From Loripinus fragilis (Eukaryota; Mollusca; Bivalvia; Lucinida; Lucinidae): a DNA stretch of 64,000 nt. The stretch spans positions 62,689,066 to 62,753,065 of the forward strand of contig OZ026524.1 of NCBI GenBank assembly GCA_964019695.1, written 5' to 3'. The position numbers were made by a program, and so were the translations under genes. Shown here piece by piece: positions 1 through 12,010 of the stretch (the stretch's first letter is position 1; each line of letters begins with the position of its first letter). A model generated the notes under the pieces. That model saw only the letters and a program-made list of their open reading frames with translations. It did no database searches and was not told the DNA's origin.

Positions 1-1445
1 TTTGAAACCAACTCAGATCAGTCGTTAAACTGAATGAGGATAGCCAAAATTACCACTTTTAAATTATAATTAAGTTAATGTAACGCACATAATACAACAT
101 GTAGCCGTATTAATATTAAACAGCTGTCATATGTAGTAAAGACATCCAGTAATTTGCAGAATATTAGAATGTTCATTGATTAGCTAGTTTTAATGCCTTG
201 TTTCTGTACCTCAAACTTTCAATTTTCTTATTCTCAAATTGATAAAATAACATATGTAACAAGCTGATACAGGCTAACACCCATGCTTACAGTGTGCAAA
301 CATCTCCTATTCGACGCACATTGAATCGGTACATACGAAAGAATATGTCTAAAAGGGTTTGGGATGGAGCAGGTCATTACTCAGCTTGCAGTCAAAATCT
401 TGTTTGATGATTATTCTGGTTTTTATGATATGAGTAGGACAATTATTTTACCAGAGAAGCAGAAATAATAATCGATATTGTACATGTATATGACTTGGAT
501 AAGAATTGGGTTAGAATATTTACATTAGAAAGGGACATTTACTAAATTGTACTGTTTAAATGTGAAAAGATTATTTCCTATGTTCCTCTAGGATGTATCT
601 TTATTTTAGAATAATTTATATTAAGAAATATTGAAACAAATATTCATAACATCTGTAACAAAGATACAGGGGCTTAATAATCATCAATACCTAAGATTTA
701 GGCACCAGAGGCTAGAGACATTAGCTAGAAAAACATGCGAATTTTCTTACATCAAGTCAATGCCCTTGCTCATTTATTATGTCATGTAACATATGTTACA
801 GCCTTTAACAAGTGATTCAATCTTGTTGTTTAACCTGCAAAATCTATAATTCTTTATAATATGAGCAAGACAATCCCAAAAATGCAAGATATCCAACAGC
901 AGCAAATGTTTTCATATATTTTTTACTTAAATGATGCCTACCAAATTAGGCTCCTTAGAATTGGGTGTAGCCTTTGGGTTGTTTTTATAATTTCTCGTAT
1001 AAGACTCTTTATTTAAAGTATTAAAGCAAACTTTGGATTTTCTCTAACCCTTATGAGTTTGTTAGTATAAAATAAACAAAACATTTTCGAAAATGCGCAT
1101 ATCAGCTAAAAAGTAAATGATATTGGTCACAATTTTCATGTTTAAAGGATAATCTAATTAAAGTAACGCACATAACACCACAGGAAGCTGTAATTTTGCT
1201 CCAAAAGAATTTATAGGTAGCTAAAGTAGTCAATATGCAGACCATATGAGTAGTTTAAATAATTAGTCTTCTTTCTGTAGCTCAAACTTTTAATTTTCTT
1301 TTTTTTCTAAATTTACTATGGTAACATATGTAACAGGCTGTCAGAGACTAACGCCCCGGCGAACATAGTGCAAACATCTATTAAAAGACGCAGTTTGAAA
1401 TCCTCTTTTAGATAGGGGCAATAACATTCTCAGCCATCAGTCTTA
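1..1445 (+). repeat. Partial copy of the palindromic-motif repeat (right-arm type)
   Basis: This stretch aligns by eye with 18.4-19.87 kb in the same orientation and with the reverse complement of 14.9-16.5 kb. It holds two units about 1.08 kb apart; each ends in a block with a CATATG-centred motif, a CTAACGCC-like segment, GTGCAAACATCT and a final G-rich stretch (near 245-395 and 1320-1440). Palindromic GTAACATATGTTAC-type motifs occur at about 75, 252, 786, 1160 and 1322. The copy runs off the left edge of the window. No open reading frame worth calling lies in it. Family identity is unknown to me. Confidence 0.7.
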
Positions 1446-2719
1446 AGGTGGCCCGATAAGCTGGGTATTTATAGGAAATCTACAGTATTTTGCATGCAAA
1501 ATATAGTTATCGAGAAATAATTCATTGTCCAAGTCAGGTAAAGCATTGATGTAACCATCATATGACTAAAATAATTGATATTATGTTAAAAAAAAGCGTT
1601 CGTGTTGGATAAGTATGACCATACCAACACAAACCATAGCTTTTATTAACGAGCAGTTTCTCATTATGGTCGCCATATTTATGACGTCATAACTAGCTAC
1701 AGACGCGGATTTGAGATGGGTGACCACCTTTAAATCAAAGGTAAGACTCCATTGAAGGTTTTGATATGGGTCACCATAAATCGGCACACAATTCACACGG
1801 GACCTATTTTTTGTCCCTAAGGGCCCTGACTAGTAATGATATGTCGATTATACTATGATTTATCGATATACTATTACATATAACTTTCAGTATATCGCAA
1901 TAGTGTGTCGATATGTCGTTATATTATTTCGATATATCGTCATATGTCAATATATCACAATAAAAACAGTTGAAATACACTTCCCAGACTCCGTACAGTG
2001 GGTACAGTATGTGTGCCGCATCATGAGAAATTATGCTTTCAACAAATTCAAAATTTGCGAAGTCTAATCAGGTAGTGCTATTGATTTTGCCAACGGATAT
2101 AGGCGGCAATCGAAAACGTTAATGCTATCGACGATCGTAGATCAAAACAAGTTATGTACAGAGTTTTCGATTGCATTTTGTCGCCAAATGGCAATTGAAA
2201 ACACGGTTTCTAGCGATTTAATACGCGTTCGCAAGGCCGTCGTCGGCGGTACGACTTTTTGGGCCAAAAAAGGTTTTAGCCGGACCACTTTTTTGGACGA
2301 ATATCGGTTTTTTGTCTGGATCATATTTTCAGTTTTCTGCATACTTTTTTATGCGATGATCAAAGCTTGATTATTAATTGATAACTGAAGCGTGCATAAC
2401 TCAATATTTCGCCTGTGTGAAAGGTGGTTTTATAAAAACAAGATTAAGAAAGTAACGCAACAGTAATTATAATTAAAGGATTATCGTTTGGGGAGTGTGT
2501 TCTTTTTATAATCAATATGTCCTCTATGATCTGAAAAGGCACAGAAAAAATGCTGTATTCCACAATTGAAATGAAACATAATTTCATGTGTTGTAGATGC
2601 GCAGCCTGATTTGAGTCTTCTCTCGGTATAGAACCGTCTAGATAAGAAAAAAAATTCAGCATAATGTTGTGAATATTTTCTTATCTATCAGTTTTAACAT
2701 TTTTTTTTTTTTTTTTTTT
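1446..2719. other. No gene seen; CGATAT-rich tract
   Basis: AT-rich sequence with no convincing exon. About 1835-1965 is a degenerate tract of ATATGTCGATAT and CGATATATCG words. The open frames here (for example 2122-2370) are mirrored by an open frame on the other strand and have no recognisable domain. A poly-T run sits at about 2700-2719. Confidence 0.5.
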
Positions 2720-2875
2720 GGTGCTCGAAAGAACCGTCTCATCGAGACCGGGTACTTTTGAGTATCCACAGCATATGTTTTGGTAAAGATATAAACATAT
2801 TTTGGGAGCTCAAAAGAACCGTATCATTTCAAGACAGTTCTTTGAGTACCCACAACATATGTTTTGTTAAATTGC
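2720..2875. repeat. Two-copy tandem duplication, period about 86 bp
   Basis: The segment from GCTCGAAAGAACCGT to GCATATGTTTTGGTAAA (about 2722-2786) recurs in diverged form as GCTCAAAAGAACCGT to ACATATGTTTTGTTAAA (about 2808-2872). No function is apparent. Confidence 0.55.
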
Positions 2876-3359
2876 GCCCTCTTAAATGTATCTGGAGGCC
2901 TGAGAATGCTGTGCACTGGTCCATACATGTATGTATAGAACTGGACAAAATCCCAAAACAACAATGATGAAACCAACAACAGATCAGAATTACTAGCTGT
3001 TGCTTTGAGTTAAATGCTACCGCCTGATGAGACCCACCGACAGGTCGAAATAATTGTTAATACATTGATGGTGGGGGCTCTAAAAAGCTGTCGAAAGCAT
3101 TTGATATACAGCTAATGATTGTAAAATAAGCTTAAGAAAAATGGCATCAAAATGCATTAGAATCGCTTATACAGACATCTTGAATTAGGAAATTGTCTTG
3201 GGGGACCCCCCCCCCCCCCACTAAACAGAGCCGTCGACACCAGGAAAACGACGTTCCAGGGCAGTACCACTTTTAAAAAGCCGACGACGGTTATTTGACA
3301 AATAACCAGAATCCGTAAAATTATCATTGAAACATTTAAAATCCTTAATAATGACGCCC

Positions 3360-3850
3360 CCACCGGGGGGGGGGGGGTCTTTGCTCTCTTGATCCCTGAA
3401 AATAATGCATTGGTCTCCCCAAATCCCTGAAAGAAAGTGCCTCAGCTCCCTGAAAATATTTTTACTTTGCTCCCCAAATCCTTAAAATTATTCAGCTTCT
3501 CCCCAAATTCCCAAAAATATAAACCAATTCGCCCTAAAATGTAATTTTCTTTCCATAGGATTAAATTCACGTACTTAAAAACTATGAAGCTATACACGAG
3601 CAGTTGACTTAGTATTCACATAATATTTAACGTTATACATGTAAAGATAGGGCTTAGCCACGGAAAGGAACTCTCTATAAATAGAGAGTCCTTGGCCATG
3701 GAATAAACGATATATAATTATTTTAATGGAATGCATGATATATAGATCAAAGTATGAGGCCATCCTTAAAATTCTGTTGCTGTACCTTGTAGAGTAGGTA
3801 TGGAGGAATGCTCTCTAGATTTTAGTTTTTATTAGGGGCAGCTAGACGAT
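3360..3850 (+). repeat. Dispersed repeat, inverted partner at 48.97-49.31 kb
   Basis: It starts at a poly-G run and continues with repeated 'CTCCCCAAATCCCTGAAA' phrases, then a hairpin near 3670-3695 (CTCTCTATAAATAGAGAG). The segment containing ACATGTAAAGATAGGGCTTAGCCA and the one containing CTGTACC..GTAGAGTAGGTA reappear as reverse complement at about 48970-49110, and the CTCCCC phrases at 49190-49310. It is therefore an interspersed element of unknown class. There is no coding potential. Confidence 0.6.
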
Positions 3851-3939
3851 TTGTTTTTTTTCTGGTGGGGGAGGGGCATCCAAAAGATGAAACTAAATTT
3901 TCTTAGACAAAGTAAAAGCATTTATTTTTGTAACCAAAG

Positions 3940-3964
3940 AGAGTGTGTGTGTGTGTGTGTGTGT
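3940..3964. repeat. GT dinucleotide microsatellite
   Basis: A short uninterrupted GT run of about nine units preceded by GAGAGT. Ordinary simple repeat. Confidence 0.85.
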
Positions 3965-4235
3965 TTTTAATTGCTTAATCAGTTTCAACAAGTAGGAATA
4001 TACCTGATCAACATTTATCAAAGTTTTAATAAAAGAAATCTAATAAGCAAGATAGAGAATTACATACCAGGCGCGTAGTTAGCACTGATATGATGTTTAT
4101 CCACAGTTGTGCTAGGGGGTGCTATATAAATGTAAATTTCAGTGATATTAACCCAAATTTCCTGTGATTTTTATATGTTTATACTGGTACAGTCTTTCAC
4201 TTTGTTTGTCGGTAAAATAGCCTTGATGGCTAAGT

Positions 4236-4413
4236 AATAGTTATACCATGGTTTGTCCGCCTGTACGTGGAGATAATCCACGAGCTTTAGCGAGTGGATT
4301 ATCTTACGTACAGGCGGACAACCCATGGTATAACTATTTTATACCACCTACATCAGTGTAGACCTTGCACATCACGAGATATTTCGTGCTAAAGACGGTA
4401 AGGGTGGTATAAT
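4236..4413. mobile_element. Foldback MITE, copy 1
   Basis: A long hairpin: AGTTATACCATG and TTGTCCGCCTGTACGT on the left arm, the inverted match ACGTACAGGCGGACAA and CATGGTATAACT on the right, with a small inner stem around ATAATCCACGAGC. It is followed by ATACCACCTACATCAGTG and ends at GGTGGTAT. A near-identical copy occurs at 13899-14074, so this is a recently active or conserved non-autonomous element. No ORF. Confidence 0.8.
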
Positions 4414-5394
4414 GTTTGATATGTAAAAATTGAATGCCGACTTTAAATAAAGTTTCTTGTATCTTGTATCACGTAAGTTTTGAAGACGTTCTTAATCACG
4501 TGACAAAAAATCCCGACATGCTCTACATAAAATCGTAATCGTCATATGGTTGCAAGTGTAAGTAGCCAATGTCAAAATTGTGACTATACATAAATATCAC
4601 TTATGGAGATTTTTCTTAAAATGAGCTGTAAACTGATGATTGATTTTGACGTTTAACTTCAAAATATCAACGTTATCAATTACTGATGATTAGATTAAAC
4701 TGCATTACTGGTATTGACATCATACACGCTACAGTTTAAATAAAAAATAACAAAAAGCATCAGATCAGATGGTCTTTGCAGAATAGCACTAGATGCTTTA
4801 TGCTGCCATGTGACGCCAACAGCAACGTTGCGTTATAATAGTCAAATACACGACTGAATCATACCAATTTTGAGTTGCACATTAAATGCTGCAAGTAGCT
4901 TTGCAATTGCATTTATCGTTTGCGAGAAAATTGCAAAATTAAAGTGATGCGTTTTCAGAGTCCTCTAGTAAAGTATAACACATTAGTTAGAGCATAAGCC
5001 TTGCCGAGCAACGAAGGCTAAGTCAAGCCGGTGCAAATGTGCAGTCTTGCTAGAGCATTCACTGTTCGTACACACTAAAAAGGAATATATGAAAAATCGG
5101 ACAAAAATTTTAAGCTCCGCTGGATACGTTTGCATAGACACTTTTAGGCGGCGTTTGCGCATATGCGATAAATGCTTGACTTTATATATGAAACAGCTTC
5201 AGAAATGAATTTATTAGCCCATATATGCCAAGCGTCCTTTGTATGGGACAAAGGTAAACAGTGCAGACCAAGATCAAACACCACATAGTATGGGGATTCA
5301 CTGTTTATTTAAAGTATGTTCTAATAAAATTTGAAACACAGAAAATTATCACTCAACACCCCTAAAATTGAAAATTTAGTCGTCAATTCGGCTA
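4414..5394. other. No gene seen; MITE-like fragment
   Basis: No exon or transposase-like frame. About 5213-5330 (GTATGGGACAAAGG, CAGTGCAGACCAAGATC) resembles the reverse complement of about 21960-22075, so it is probably a fragment of a non-autonomous element. Confidence 0.4.
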
Positions 5395-5760
5395 AACCCT
5401 TAATGCGCCAATCGCAACAAAAGTCGTCTGCTTTTCACGTCTGCTGAAATGTTTAAGAAGCCACTATGGCAAACAGTGTGGACCCAGTTCAGACTACTCC
5501 TTTGGGAGCAGTCTGTTCTGGGTCCACGCTACTTGCTTCTTTACTTAATTCGTCAGTAATGTTAGGCAATTATGTGCAGCAGACCACTTCAGCAGACGAC
5601 ATTTTCAGAGGCGTTTTTTCTGTGTAGGAGAAACTACGAATATCTGGCCATTCCTGAAATATAATGTATTACGAGGCCCCTAAGGGGCCGAGTAATCATT
5701 ATATTTTAGGAATGGCCAGATATGAGGAGTTTCTGCTACTTAAAATACACCTTTAATAGG
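5395..5760. mobile_element. MITE-like repeat with AAACCCTTWARGCGCC end, copy 1
   Basis: It shares AAACCCTT..GCGCCAATC, GTCTGCTTTTC, CAGTGTGGACCCAG, GCAGACGACATTTT and TAGGCAATTAT with 11343-11876. The second copy shows inverted ends, supporting a DNA-transposon-derived MITE. An 82 bp palindrome (5641-5722) sits inside this copy. Confidence 0.6.
5641..5722. repeat. 82 bp near-perfect palindrome
   Basis: TATCTGGCCATTCCTGAAAT on the left mirrors the right arm ending AGGAATGGCCAGATA, centred on GGCCCCTAAGGGGCC. A partial relative (CCATTCCTGAAAAATAATGTAC) occurs at about 11801 within the sister MITE. Likely a nested foldback element. Confidence 0.75.
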
Positions 5761-6505
5761 ACATTGTATTATAGCACTAAGAATTCCAAAAAATGAATGC
5801 AACATTCCTGTCATTGGATCATTTGTATATTTCAACAAAACCTAATTTCCCCCACGGGCCGCCCATTAAAGGAAACCGTGTTTGCATTCAAGCGAAACAT
5901 GCGTGGATTTCGTGGTGTAAAACCACATGTACATTAAAGCCATAGAAAATTTAGCAATAATACTGGTACCACTCATTATGACTCTCTCCAGGGGTCATAC
6001 TGGGCAGATCAAAGGACAGTCACAATGAGATGATTATGACTTCCCTGCAGGGGCAATAAAGTGGTCCCATGAAGGGATTAGGTAATTTATGATAAAATAT
6101 TGATCTATATCTCAGCAAAAGAAATTGTGTTGTATACAGGTAATTCCCTACTTGAGGCCCCTTTAATTTTGTGAGATAATGAAACTGTCCCTTATCAGTA
6201 AATTCACTAATGATTCCAAATATCACAAAATATGTGTCTTTAAAAGCTGTGTTAAACATCTGCATGTTTAAAGCATGCATTTTCCCCGCACTATTTTGCC
6301 CTCCACGTTGGCATTTATTCATTTTTGTAGTGCCTTTCACATTGTTTGGATTATGATTCGATGCGCCAAGGATAATTTACCAAAACGTTTTCGATGTACC
6401 TGTAGAACTTTATAAAGTATAGAAACTGAAAACGGCCAATCTTTTGGGGACTGTGGCAAAGTGAAAACGATAAAAGTTTAAAGGTGTGTATGTCAATCTT
6501 TGTAT
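5761..6505. other. No recognised gene
   Basis: A 106-codon open frame on the minus strand (6020-6340) has no recognisable domain, low-complexity or splice context; I do not call it a gene. Nothing else stands out. Confidence 0.4.
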
Positions 6506-6507
6506 TG

Positions 6508-6700
6508 AACCGGTGGCTCAGTTGGTAGAGTGTTAGAGTTGAGATCTAAGGGTCGCTGGTTCGAGACTCACAGGAATATTTTTTTATTCTTTTCTTATCA
6601 GTACTGTATCAACTCAGGGAGACAGGGAAGCCTCCTGACATGACTGATAAATTGTTGTATAGGACGTAAGGCATACATGTAAACTGATAAACACGAGCAA
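6508..6700 (+). mobile_element. tRNA-headed SINE
   Basis: A tRNA-like head at about 6510-6575 has an A-box (GTGGCTCAGTTGG) and a B-box (GGTTCGAGACTC), the RNA polymerase III internal promoter arrangement. It is followed by a T-rich spacer and a body with GTTGTATAGGACGTAAGGC. It lacks a clean cloverleaf and a proper tRNA 3' end, so it is a SINE rather than a tRNA gene. The 3' limit is approximate. Confidence 0.6.
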
Positions 6701-6805
6701 AAGTCATTATGCACGGTCGTATGTAACCAAGACCACACCTCCGCCGGGCTCCGGGTATTATTGTGCTGTGTCGACTAAAGGGGAATAAACGGTGTCTCTA
6801 ATTTC

Positions 6806-7026
6806 GTCAACACATGTGATTTCCAACAAGGTGGCACTCAGACGAGCCTATGCAGCCTCCTCTTAAGCTTAGAAACTCCAAATGGTGTTCATTCAGTAGC
6901 TTAACAATCATAGAATACTCAAGCGACTAGTAAAGGCTCTGATCAGACTGCGCGTATGCGCAGGCTGATCTGAGACTTTGCTGGTCGCAGATACCACATT
7001 GTTGGAAATCTCATGCACTGGCTCAC
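6806..7026. mobile_element. MITE with GAGCCAGTGCATGAGATT-type ends, copy 1
   Basis: The right end TTGTTGGAAATCTCATGCAC and an inner ACTGCGCGTATGCGCAGGCTGATCTGA match 53367-53604; the left end GTGATTTCCAACAAGGTGGC is the inverted counterpart. Copy three, partial, lies at about 40517-40640. A minus-strand open frame across it is fortuitous. Confidence 0.75.
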
Positions 7027-7866
7027 ATGTAACTCCCTGATAATCATCATGTATCGGTAAAACGGTTGATAGAAACACGATCCGCCTTTTTATGGGTGTA
7101 ATTTCCGCATCGTTTTGTTGAGAGTATCCCCTCTCTCCCGCACCCTCCCCCCTCCCCCCCAAGAAAAAAACACTTTTACATGTACATGTACCTGGCTGCG
7201 CTCTTATTCGTTAACGCCTAATCCAAGGCGGAGTTAAAAACAAGAAATATCTTTATAAAAAAGATATCCGGCGGCTCTCAAATACTGACAATTTTAACAC
7301 AACCAAATGACGAAATCCCCTTATACTCCCTGTCTTTGCATGCTGGAAAAGGATGTTCCATCTAAAACCAGCGAATTCGGAAGTTGTGGTTATGTTTCTG
7401 GTCTCTCTTTTGCTTGGTGCTCGTTTCGCTGAGCGATATGCATCTAAATCGTTCCAAATTTTAGGCACTTCACCAGCAAAGGCTAGGGAACAATGTTATT
7501 AGTCCTAAAATTTTTAAGAAAACGGGAGATTTTGACGATAAATGTATGTACTGAAACAAACTGAAAACCCGGAAAAAAACATGCCATATTGTTGTTGTTG
7601 TTGTCACATAGGCTAGATTCTGCCCGTCTCAGATCTCAACTTGGAATAGTTTTCATTTCTTAATTGGTTTACACTTCCACCACTCTTTTTTACATATTAT
7701 GAATGGCTCTATTTTCAGAAAAATGTTGCTATACCAAATCGCTTTTGTCCGGGACTAACTCCTATAACGTTTCTATTTCCTGTGGCACCTCGCCATAGCC
7801 GGGGTCGGGGAATAAATGCATGTAGACTCAAAAACTGATCGACGAGCTCTCAGTAAGCACGTAAAA
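7027..7866. other. No gene seen
   Basis: Short C-rich tract near 7140-7170 and a (GTT)n stretch near 7591-7602. The minus open frame 7253-7468 shows no domain. Confidence 0.4.
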
Positions 7867-7938
7867 TCGGGCCACTATCGGCCCGCCAGAAAAACACAAT
7901 CCGAAAAGCGTTTTTCTGGCGGGCCCATAGTGGCCCGA
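7867..7938. repeat. 72 bp palindromic foldback
   Basis: Ends TCGGGCCACTAT and ATAGTGGCCCGA, with inner arms GGCCCGCCAGAAAAA and TTTTTCTGGCGGGCC around a short loop. It resembles in layout the foldback at 10733-10800 (GGGCCAYYAT outside, GCCAG and AAACGCC inside). Probably a minimal non-autonomous element. Confidence 0.8.
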
Positions 7939-10009
7939 GATTTGATGCTGGCTGTTTGCAAGTTATCCTTATATGATACATGTTCGTCTGACATAGTTAA
8001 AGAAACTAGAGCTTGTGCTTGTCATCTTTCTAAAGCAAAATATGCTGATACATGTACAATGCGCAGGTTGATCTGAGTCTAAGTGTAGGATTGGGGGTTG
8101 AGGGCACTTTCAAATTGTAGGAAATTATGTGCCATTATTTACATTAAATGTCCATCCCCATTATAACCTCTTTTTAAGATACATCTTTTTAAAAAAAAGA
8201 TGTATCTTGTTCAGCGCTATTAAAAGACATTACAACGTGGGATTTTGGGCTGTCTATTTATAACGCACCATGTTGTCTGATTAAAGAGACTCACTGTCCT
8301 TGTAAGAACATGCATTTGCCGGTCAGAGCAAGCTTTGCACGTATTTACTCGCCTGAACCAAAATGTTACTCTCTAATTCGCGATGAATTTTACGCCCTTG
8401 TAATGTAAGGCATTAAATACACTTGTTATATTTGTTTTAGAAATAGACTAGACCGATTGTCGAAATTTATGAAAAAGACTATAATCGTGTAACGCATTTG
8501 ATATGGGTAACATTATGGCTTGATATTTAAAAATACAAAGATCTGCTTTATATAATGTTGTTAAAGTCCTTTAGGATTTAGTGAGTTATTTTATATTGCA
8601 CTTATTTACTATGTGCAATTATGCAAGGCATGCAAAGAATGGTAATAAAGCAAATTAGAAATGCTGTACAGCGGGGGTCGACCTATATTCCAGATCATTA
8701 TCCATTGTTAGGACTAGTGCACAGACTGGTTCTCAGCCATTTACATGGAAATTTTCAAGTTAAATTGCATCTATAATAAGACCGTGTGGTCAGTCAGAGT
8801 ATTAACCAATGAGGGCATTGTTTTCTAGCTGGTGTGATGGATATTACAATTTAAGAATACTTCTGATTGGCGAAAATTTACATAAAATTTAGGTTCAAAG
8901 TGATAATAGAACGTCGGCGAAGCCGCCGTAATAAACTATTAACATTTTCGAACTAACATACTGTACAACATTAATGATACTAAGGTATGGGTAATGCTGC
9001 TTGCTTTTTTATCTGCTGTTTTCCTCTACAAAAATACGATCAGAGAGTTTCAAACAGTATGTGCAGTATCACTCCTCATGCTAGTAGTCTATCTTCGGTG
9101 TGCGAAACTATACTTAAACTTAAAAACGCAACTGGTACAAGTGTTAATTTTCATATAAATAACAGCTTGATTCACTTTGTCTTTGTACTAACAAGCGTCC
9201 CTAACGTAGGAGAACGTTTTATCAAAACTTGAGCTCAATTGCACACTTCTGCCAAAAATTTTGGTAAAAAATGACAAATTCATCAAATTTTTTAGTAACC
9301 ATATTAAATTTTAAAATTTTGTTCAATTTCAGCATGCAAATACTGTGTTGCACTCAATCAAACAAGAAAACGGTTTAAAACACAAAAATCACTTTGCTGG
9401 AAGGACCTAAAATTTATGTTTTAAATTTCATTTTTTTTGTGAAATTTCCCCAAAATTTGAGAAATCACTAAAACTTCAATTAAACTGAATCAATTAAAAC
9501 ATGGCATACGTAAGTTGTAAGGTAATAACCTATGGTTATCATTTATCGCAATATTTACCTTCGAAATTGTCGCATTTTCGTTAACTTCCGGTTTTCATGC
9601 TGAAACTTTGATGACCATTTAGAAGGTCAAAACTTCAAGACAAAAAAAATCTGTCGCGCGTGCATAGAAAGTAGAGCAATGTTGAAGTTTTCCCAAAGTT
9701 TGAATCCAAAAGAGCCATTCATAATGAAGATCTGATATCCAGATTAATAAGATGATTTTGCAGTTTTCTTGTCGAGGTTTGGGTTGTGTCCCTTTATCAA
9801 AAAATACAGCCTGGCTTATCTGGACTGCTTTATCTGTACCAAAAGAGTATTGGCTTGATATCGCGACCATAGGTTTATGCTTTTATTTTAACAGAATGAT
9901 AAAATAGCATTAAATCTCGAGTAAGGTTATACAGTAAAAGTTGCGTTTTTACTGGCGTTAAGTATATTCCATCCATGGAAGGGATTTTGTTTGTTTGATT
10001 TGTCTCTTT
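7939..10009. other. No gene seen; hairpin at 8175-8209
   Basis: About 2 kb without a recognisable exon. A hairpin AAGATACATCTTTTT/AAAAAGATGTATCTT occurs at about 8175-8209. Open frames at 8987-9232 (+) and 9619-9870 (-) are short and show no domain. Confidence 0.45.
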
Positions 10010-10185
10010 TCCCATCAACTATCTTTCAGTTATAAAGGGACGGGTCTTCCTGGGTTGAACCAGTACTAAGCTAGAATTAATGTTCTTGCTCAAGGACAGA
10101 CCGCAGTGACGCCCGTGAGACTCGAACCCGCGACCCCTCGGTCTCGAGTCAACCACTCTACCACTGAGCCACTGCGCTCCCTGTC
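10010..10185 (-). mobile_element. tRNA-headed SINE, copy of the family at 21.24-21.40 kb
   Basis: Read on the minus strand it starts GGGAGCGCAGTGGCTCAGTGG (A-box region) and carries GCGGGTTCGAGTCTCACGGG (B-box), then GTCCTTGAGCAAGAACATT and GGTTCAACCCAGGAAGAC. The block with CTTGAGCAAG and GGTTCAACCCA is shared with a more diverged copy at about 21242-21402. The tRNA-like head plus unrelated body is typical of SINEs. Confidence 0.75.
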
Positions 10186-10596
10186 CATGGAAGGTAACCG
10201 GGCCTGAACTAAATGTTTGCAAAGATTATCGGTAGAAAAGACATTGGCAAACGAAGACAAAATCCTCCATTTTATGGCATTAGATATTATTTCACTCATT
10301 TTTAGCAGAGTTTGTCTGGCATCTATTTGTCAATTTCTTTTTCTTACTATATTTGTATAAAATATAAGTGTAATTAAGAATAAAATTACAGGTAGAAATG
10401 TTTTACATAGAGCTCCAGCGATTTATTGACTTCACTTTGTTTAGTTAGTTTACATTGAATTGGTGGCAGCTCAACTGCCACCTCTTTCTGTGTAAACTTA
10501 CACGTATTTTTGACCGTGTAAACCTTTAGGCCCAAATACTTCTACCATAACCTCTAGGTAATGGCCCTCGATTTATGAAATATTTTTACCGTAAGT

Positions 10597-10910
10597 CTCA
10601 TGTGCGGATCCAGAGGAGTCTGGACCCCTTCCCCCCCCCCCCCCGAAAAATCACAAAAATATAGGGTTTCTTAGCACTACTGGTCTGGATCCCCTGAAAA
10701 AACACAAAACTACCAGTCCAGCATTCAATGATGGGCCATCATCGTCACGCCAGCGAAACGCCGTTTAAATGGCGTTTCGCTGGCAGGCTTATGATGGCCC
10801 GTTAATAGTGGTATTTTGATCCTCTCTCCTCTCATCAATTGAAAATATAAAAAATAAAAAAAGTCAAATTTGGACCCCCTCTGACAAAACCTCTTGGATC
10901 CGCGCATGAG
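10597..10910. mobile_element. MITE with CTCATGYGCGGATCC ends
   Basis: The left end CTCATGTGCGGATCCAGAGG is inverted at the right as CCTCTTGGATCCGCGCATGAG, with an inner GGACCCC pair. It contains a poly-C run and a nested 68 bp foldback at 10733-10800. The minus open frame across it is not a gene. Confidence 0.75.
10733..10800. repeat. 68 bp palindromic foldback nested in a MITE
   Basis: Outer arms GGGCCATCAT and ATGATGGCCC; inner arms GCCAGCGAAACGCC and GGCGTTTCGCTGGC around GTTTAAAT. Same architecture as 7867-7938 but a different arm sequence. Confidence 0.8.
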
Positions 10911-11174
10911 TATCAAGCCTCAACGCGTTTTGTGGAAGTATACTAAAATTGCAACTGTTGACATTTTCAAATTCTAAAATGCTAAACATATGTTGTAAAT
11001 GTCTTCTGGTAGACGATTTATATAATTTACCAAGTCTTATTTACTCGATAAAATGAGGAAGAGACCACTAACCCTTTTAATCTAAATAGATTATCCCTTA
11101 CATATTAGTAAAATAGTATGGTATAATCCACTATGTATTTTAAGGGGTTGTCGGTCAAAATTTCCATTATGTTA

Positions 11175-11208
<34 letters not shown>

Positions 11209-11342
11209 AGTGCAGACCCTGATGAAATGACTCCTTTCATAGGTTTCGTCTGGCTCTTCATAGTTTTCCAAAGTACATGTTAATTGGTATCCAGAACTAA
11301 AAAAATATGAAAAGATTAAGAGTGATCTATGCTTTCAGAAGT
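10911..11342. other. No gene; poly-A tract and MITE fragment
   Basis: A run of about 28 A at 11179-11206 is followed by CAGTGCAGACCCTGATGAAATG, the GACCC module seen in several MITEs of this window. Confidence 0.5.
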
Positions 11343-11876
11343 AAACCCTTTAAGCGCCAATCACAACAAAAGACGTCTGCTTTTCTCATCTGCTAAAATA
11401 TTCAAAAAGGCTTCGAGTTTGACACAAAACAGTGTGGACCCAGATCAAATTACTCGTGCAGTCTGATCTGGGCCTTGTCTTTTTGCATCTTTACTTTGTC
11501 AGTACTATCATAGGCAATTATTTTGTAGCAGACTCCATCAGCAGACGACATTTTAAAATGCATCTTTTGGCATTGCGAAAAAGACAAATACTGTACTACT
11601 TTGGAAAGTAGCAAAAATAAAAGAACTACACGAGTTATGTCCCCTGTGGCATATTAAACTAACGTCCGTTTTCACGCATATGTGCGTTTTAAAACTCAAT
11701 TTTAGAAAATTGCATTCGCGTACACGCAGCAGAAAGTGTACATTATTTTTGTGTAAAAGCGATCATGCTTTCTACACAAAAGTAATGTACACTTAAATGT
11801 CCATTCCTGAAAAATAATGTACACTTTCTACAATGGAGTGACGTCACAGGTGTATTTTAACGGCGCTTAAGGGATT
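11343..11876. mobile_element. MITE-like repeat with CCCTTWAAGCGCC ends, copy 2
   Basis: The left end AAACCCTTTAAGCGCCAATC is inverted at the right as GGCGCTTAAGGG (11861-11873). Its first 230 bp align with 5395-5625. The middle has an inner inverted repeat around GTGTACATTA..TAATGTACAC near 11735-11790. Confidence 0.65.
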
Positions 11877-12010
11877 TATAGGGTGAATCAGAAAGCTTAC
11901 CTGATATTTTCCCTCATCCTATACCACCTTGTCAATGAATTGATTTCCCTTGGTTACACGGTACTTTGATTATTGCTTTGTATGGAGGGACAACAGGGCC
12001 TTCCATCATA

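Noticed and set aside
2122..2370. 82-codon plus frame with a hydrophobic C-terminus
   Set aside because: The hydrophobic end could suggest a membrane segment, but the opposite strand is open over nearly the same span and no homology is recognisable.
6020..6340. 106-codon minus frame
   Set aside because: No recognisable motif, no splice or start context, composition like surrounding AT-rich DNA.
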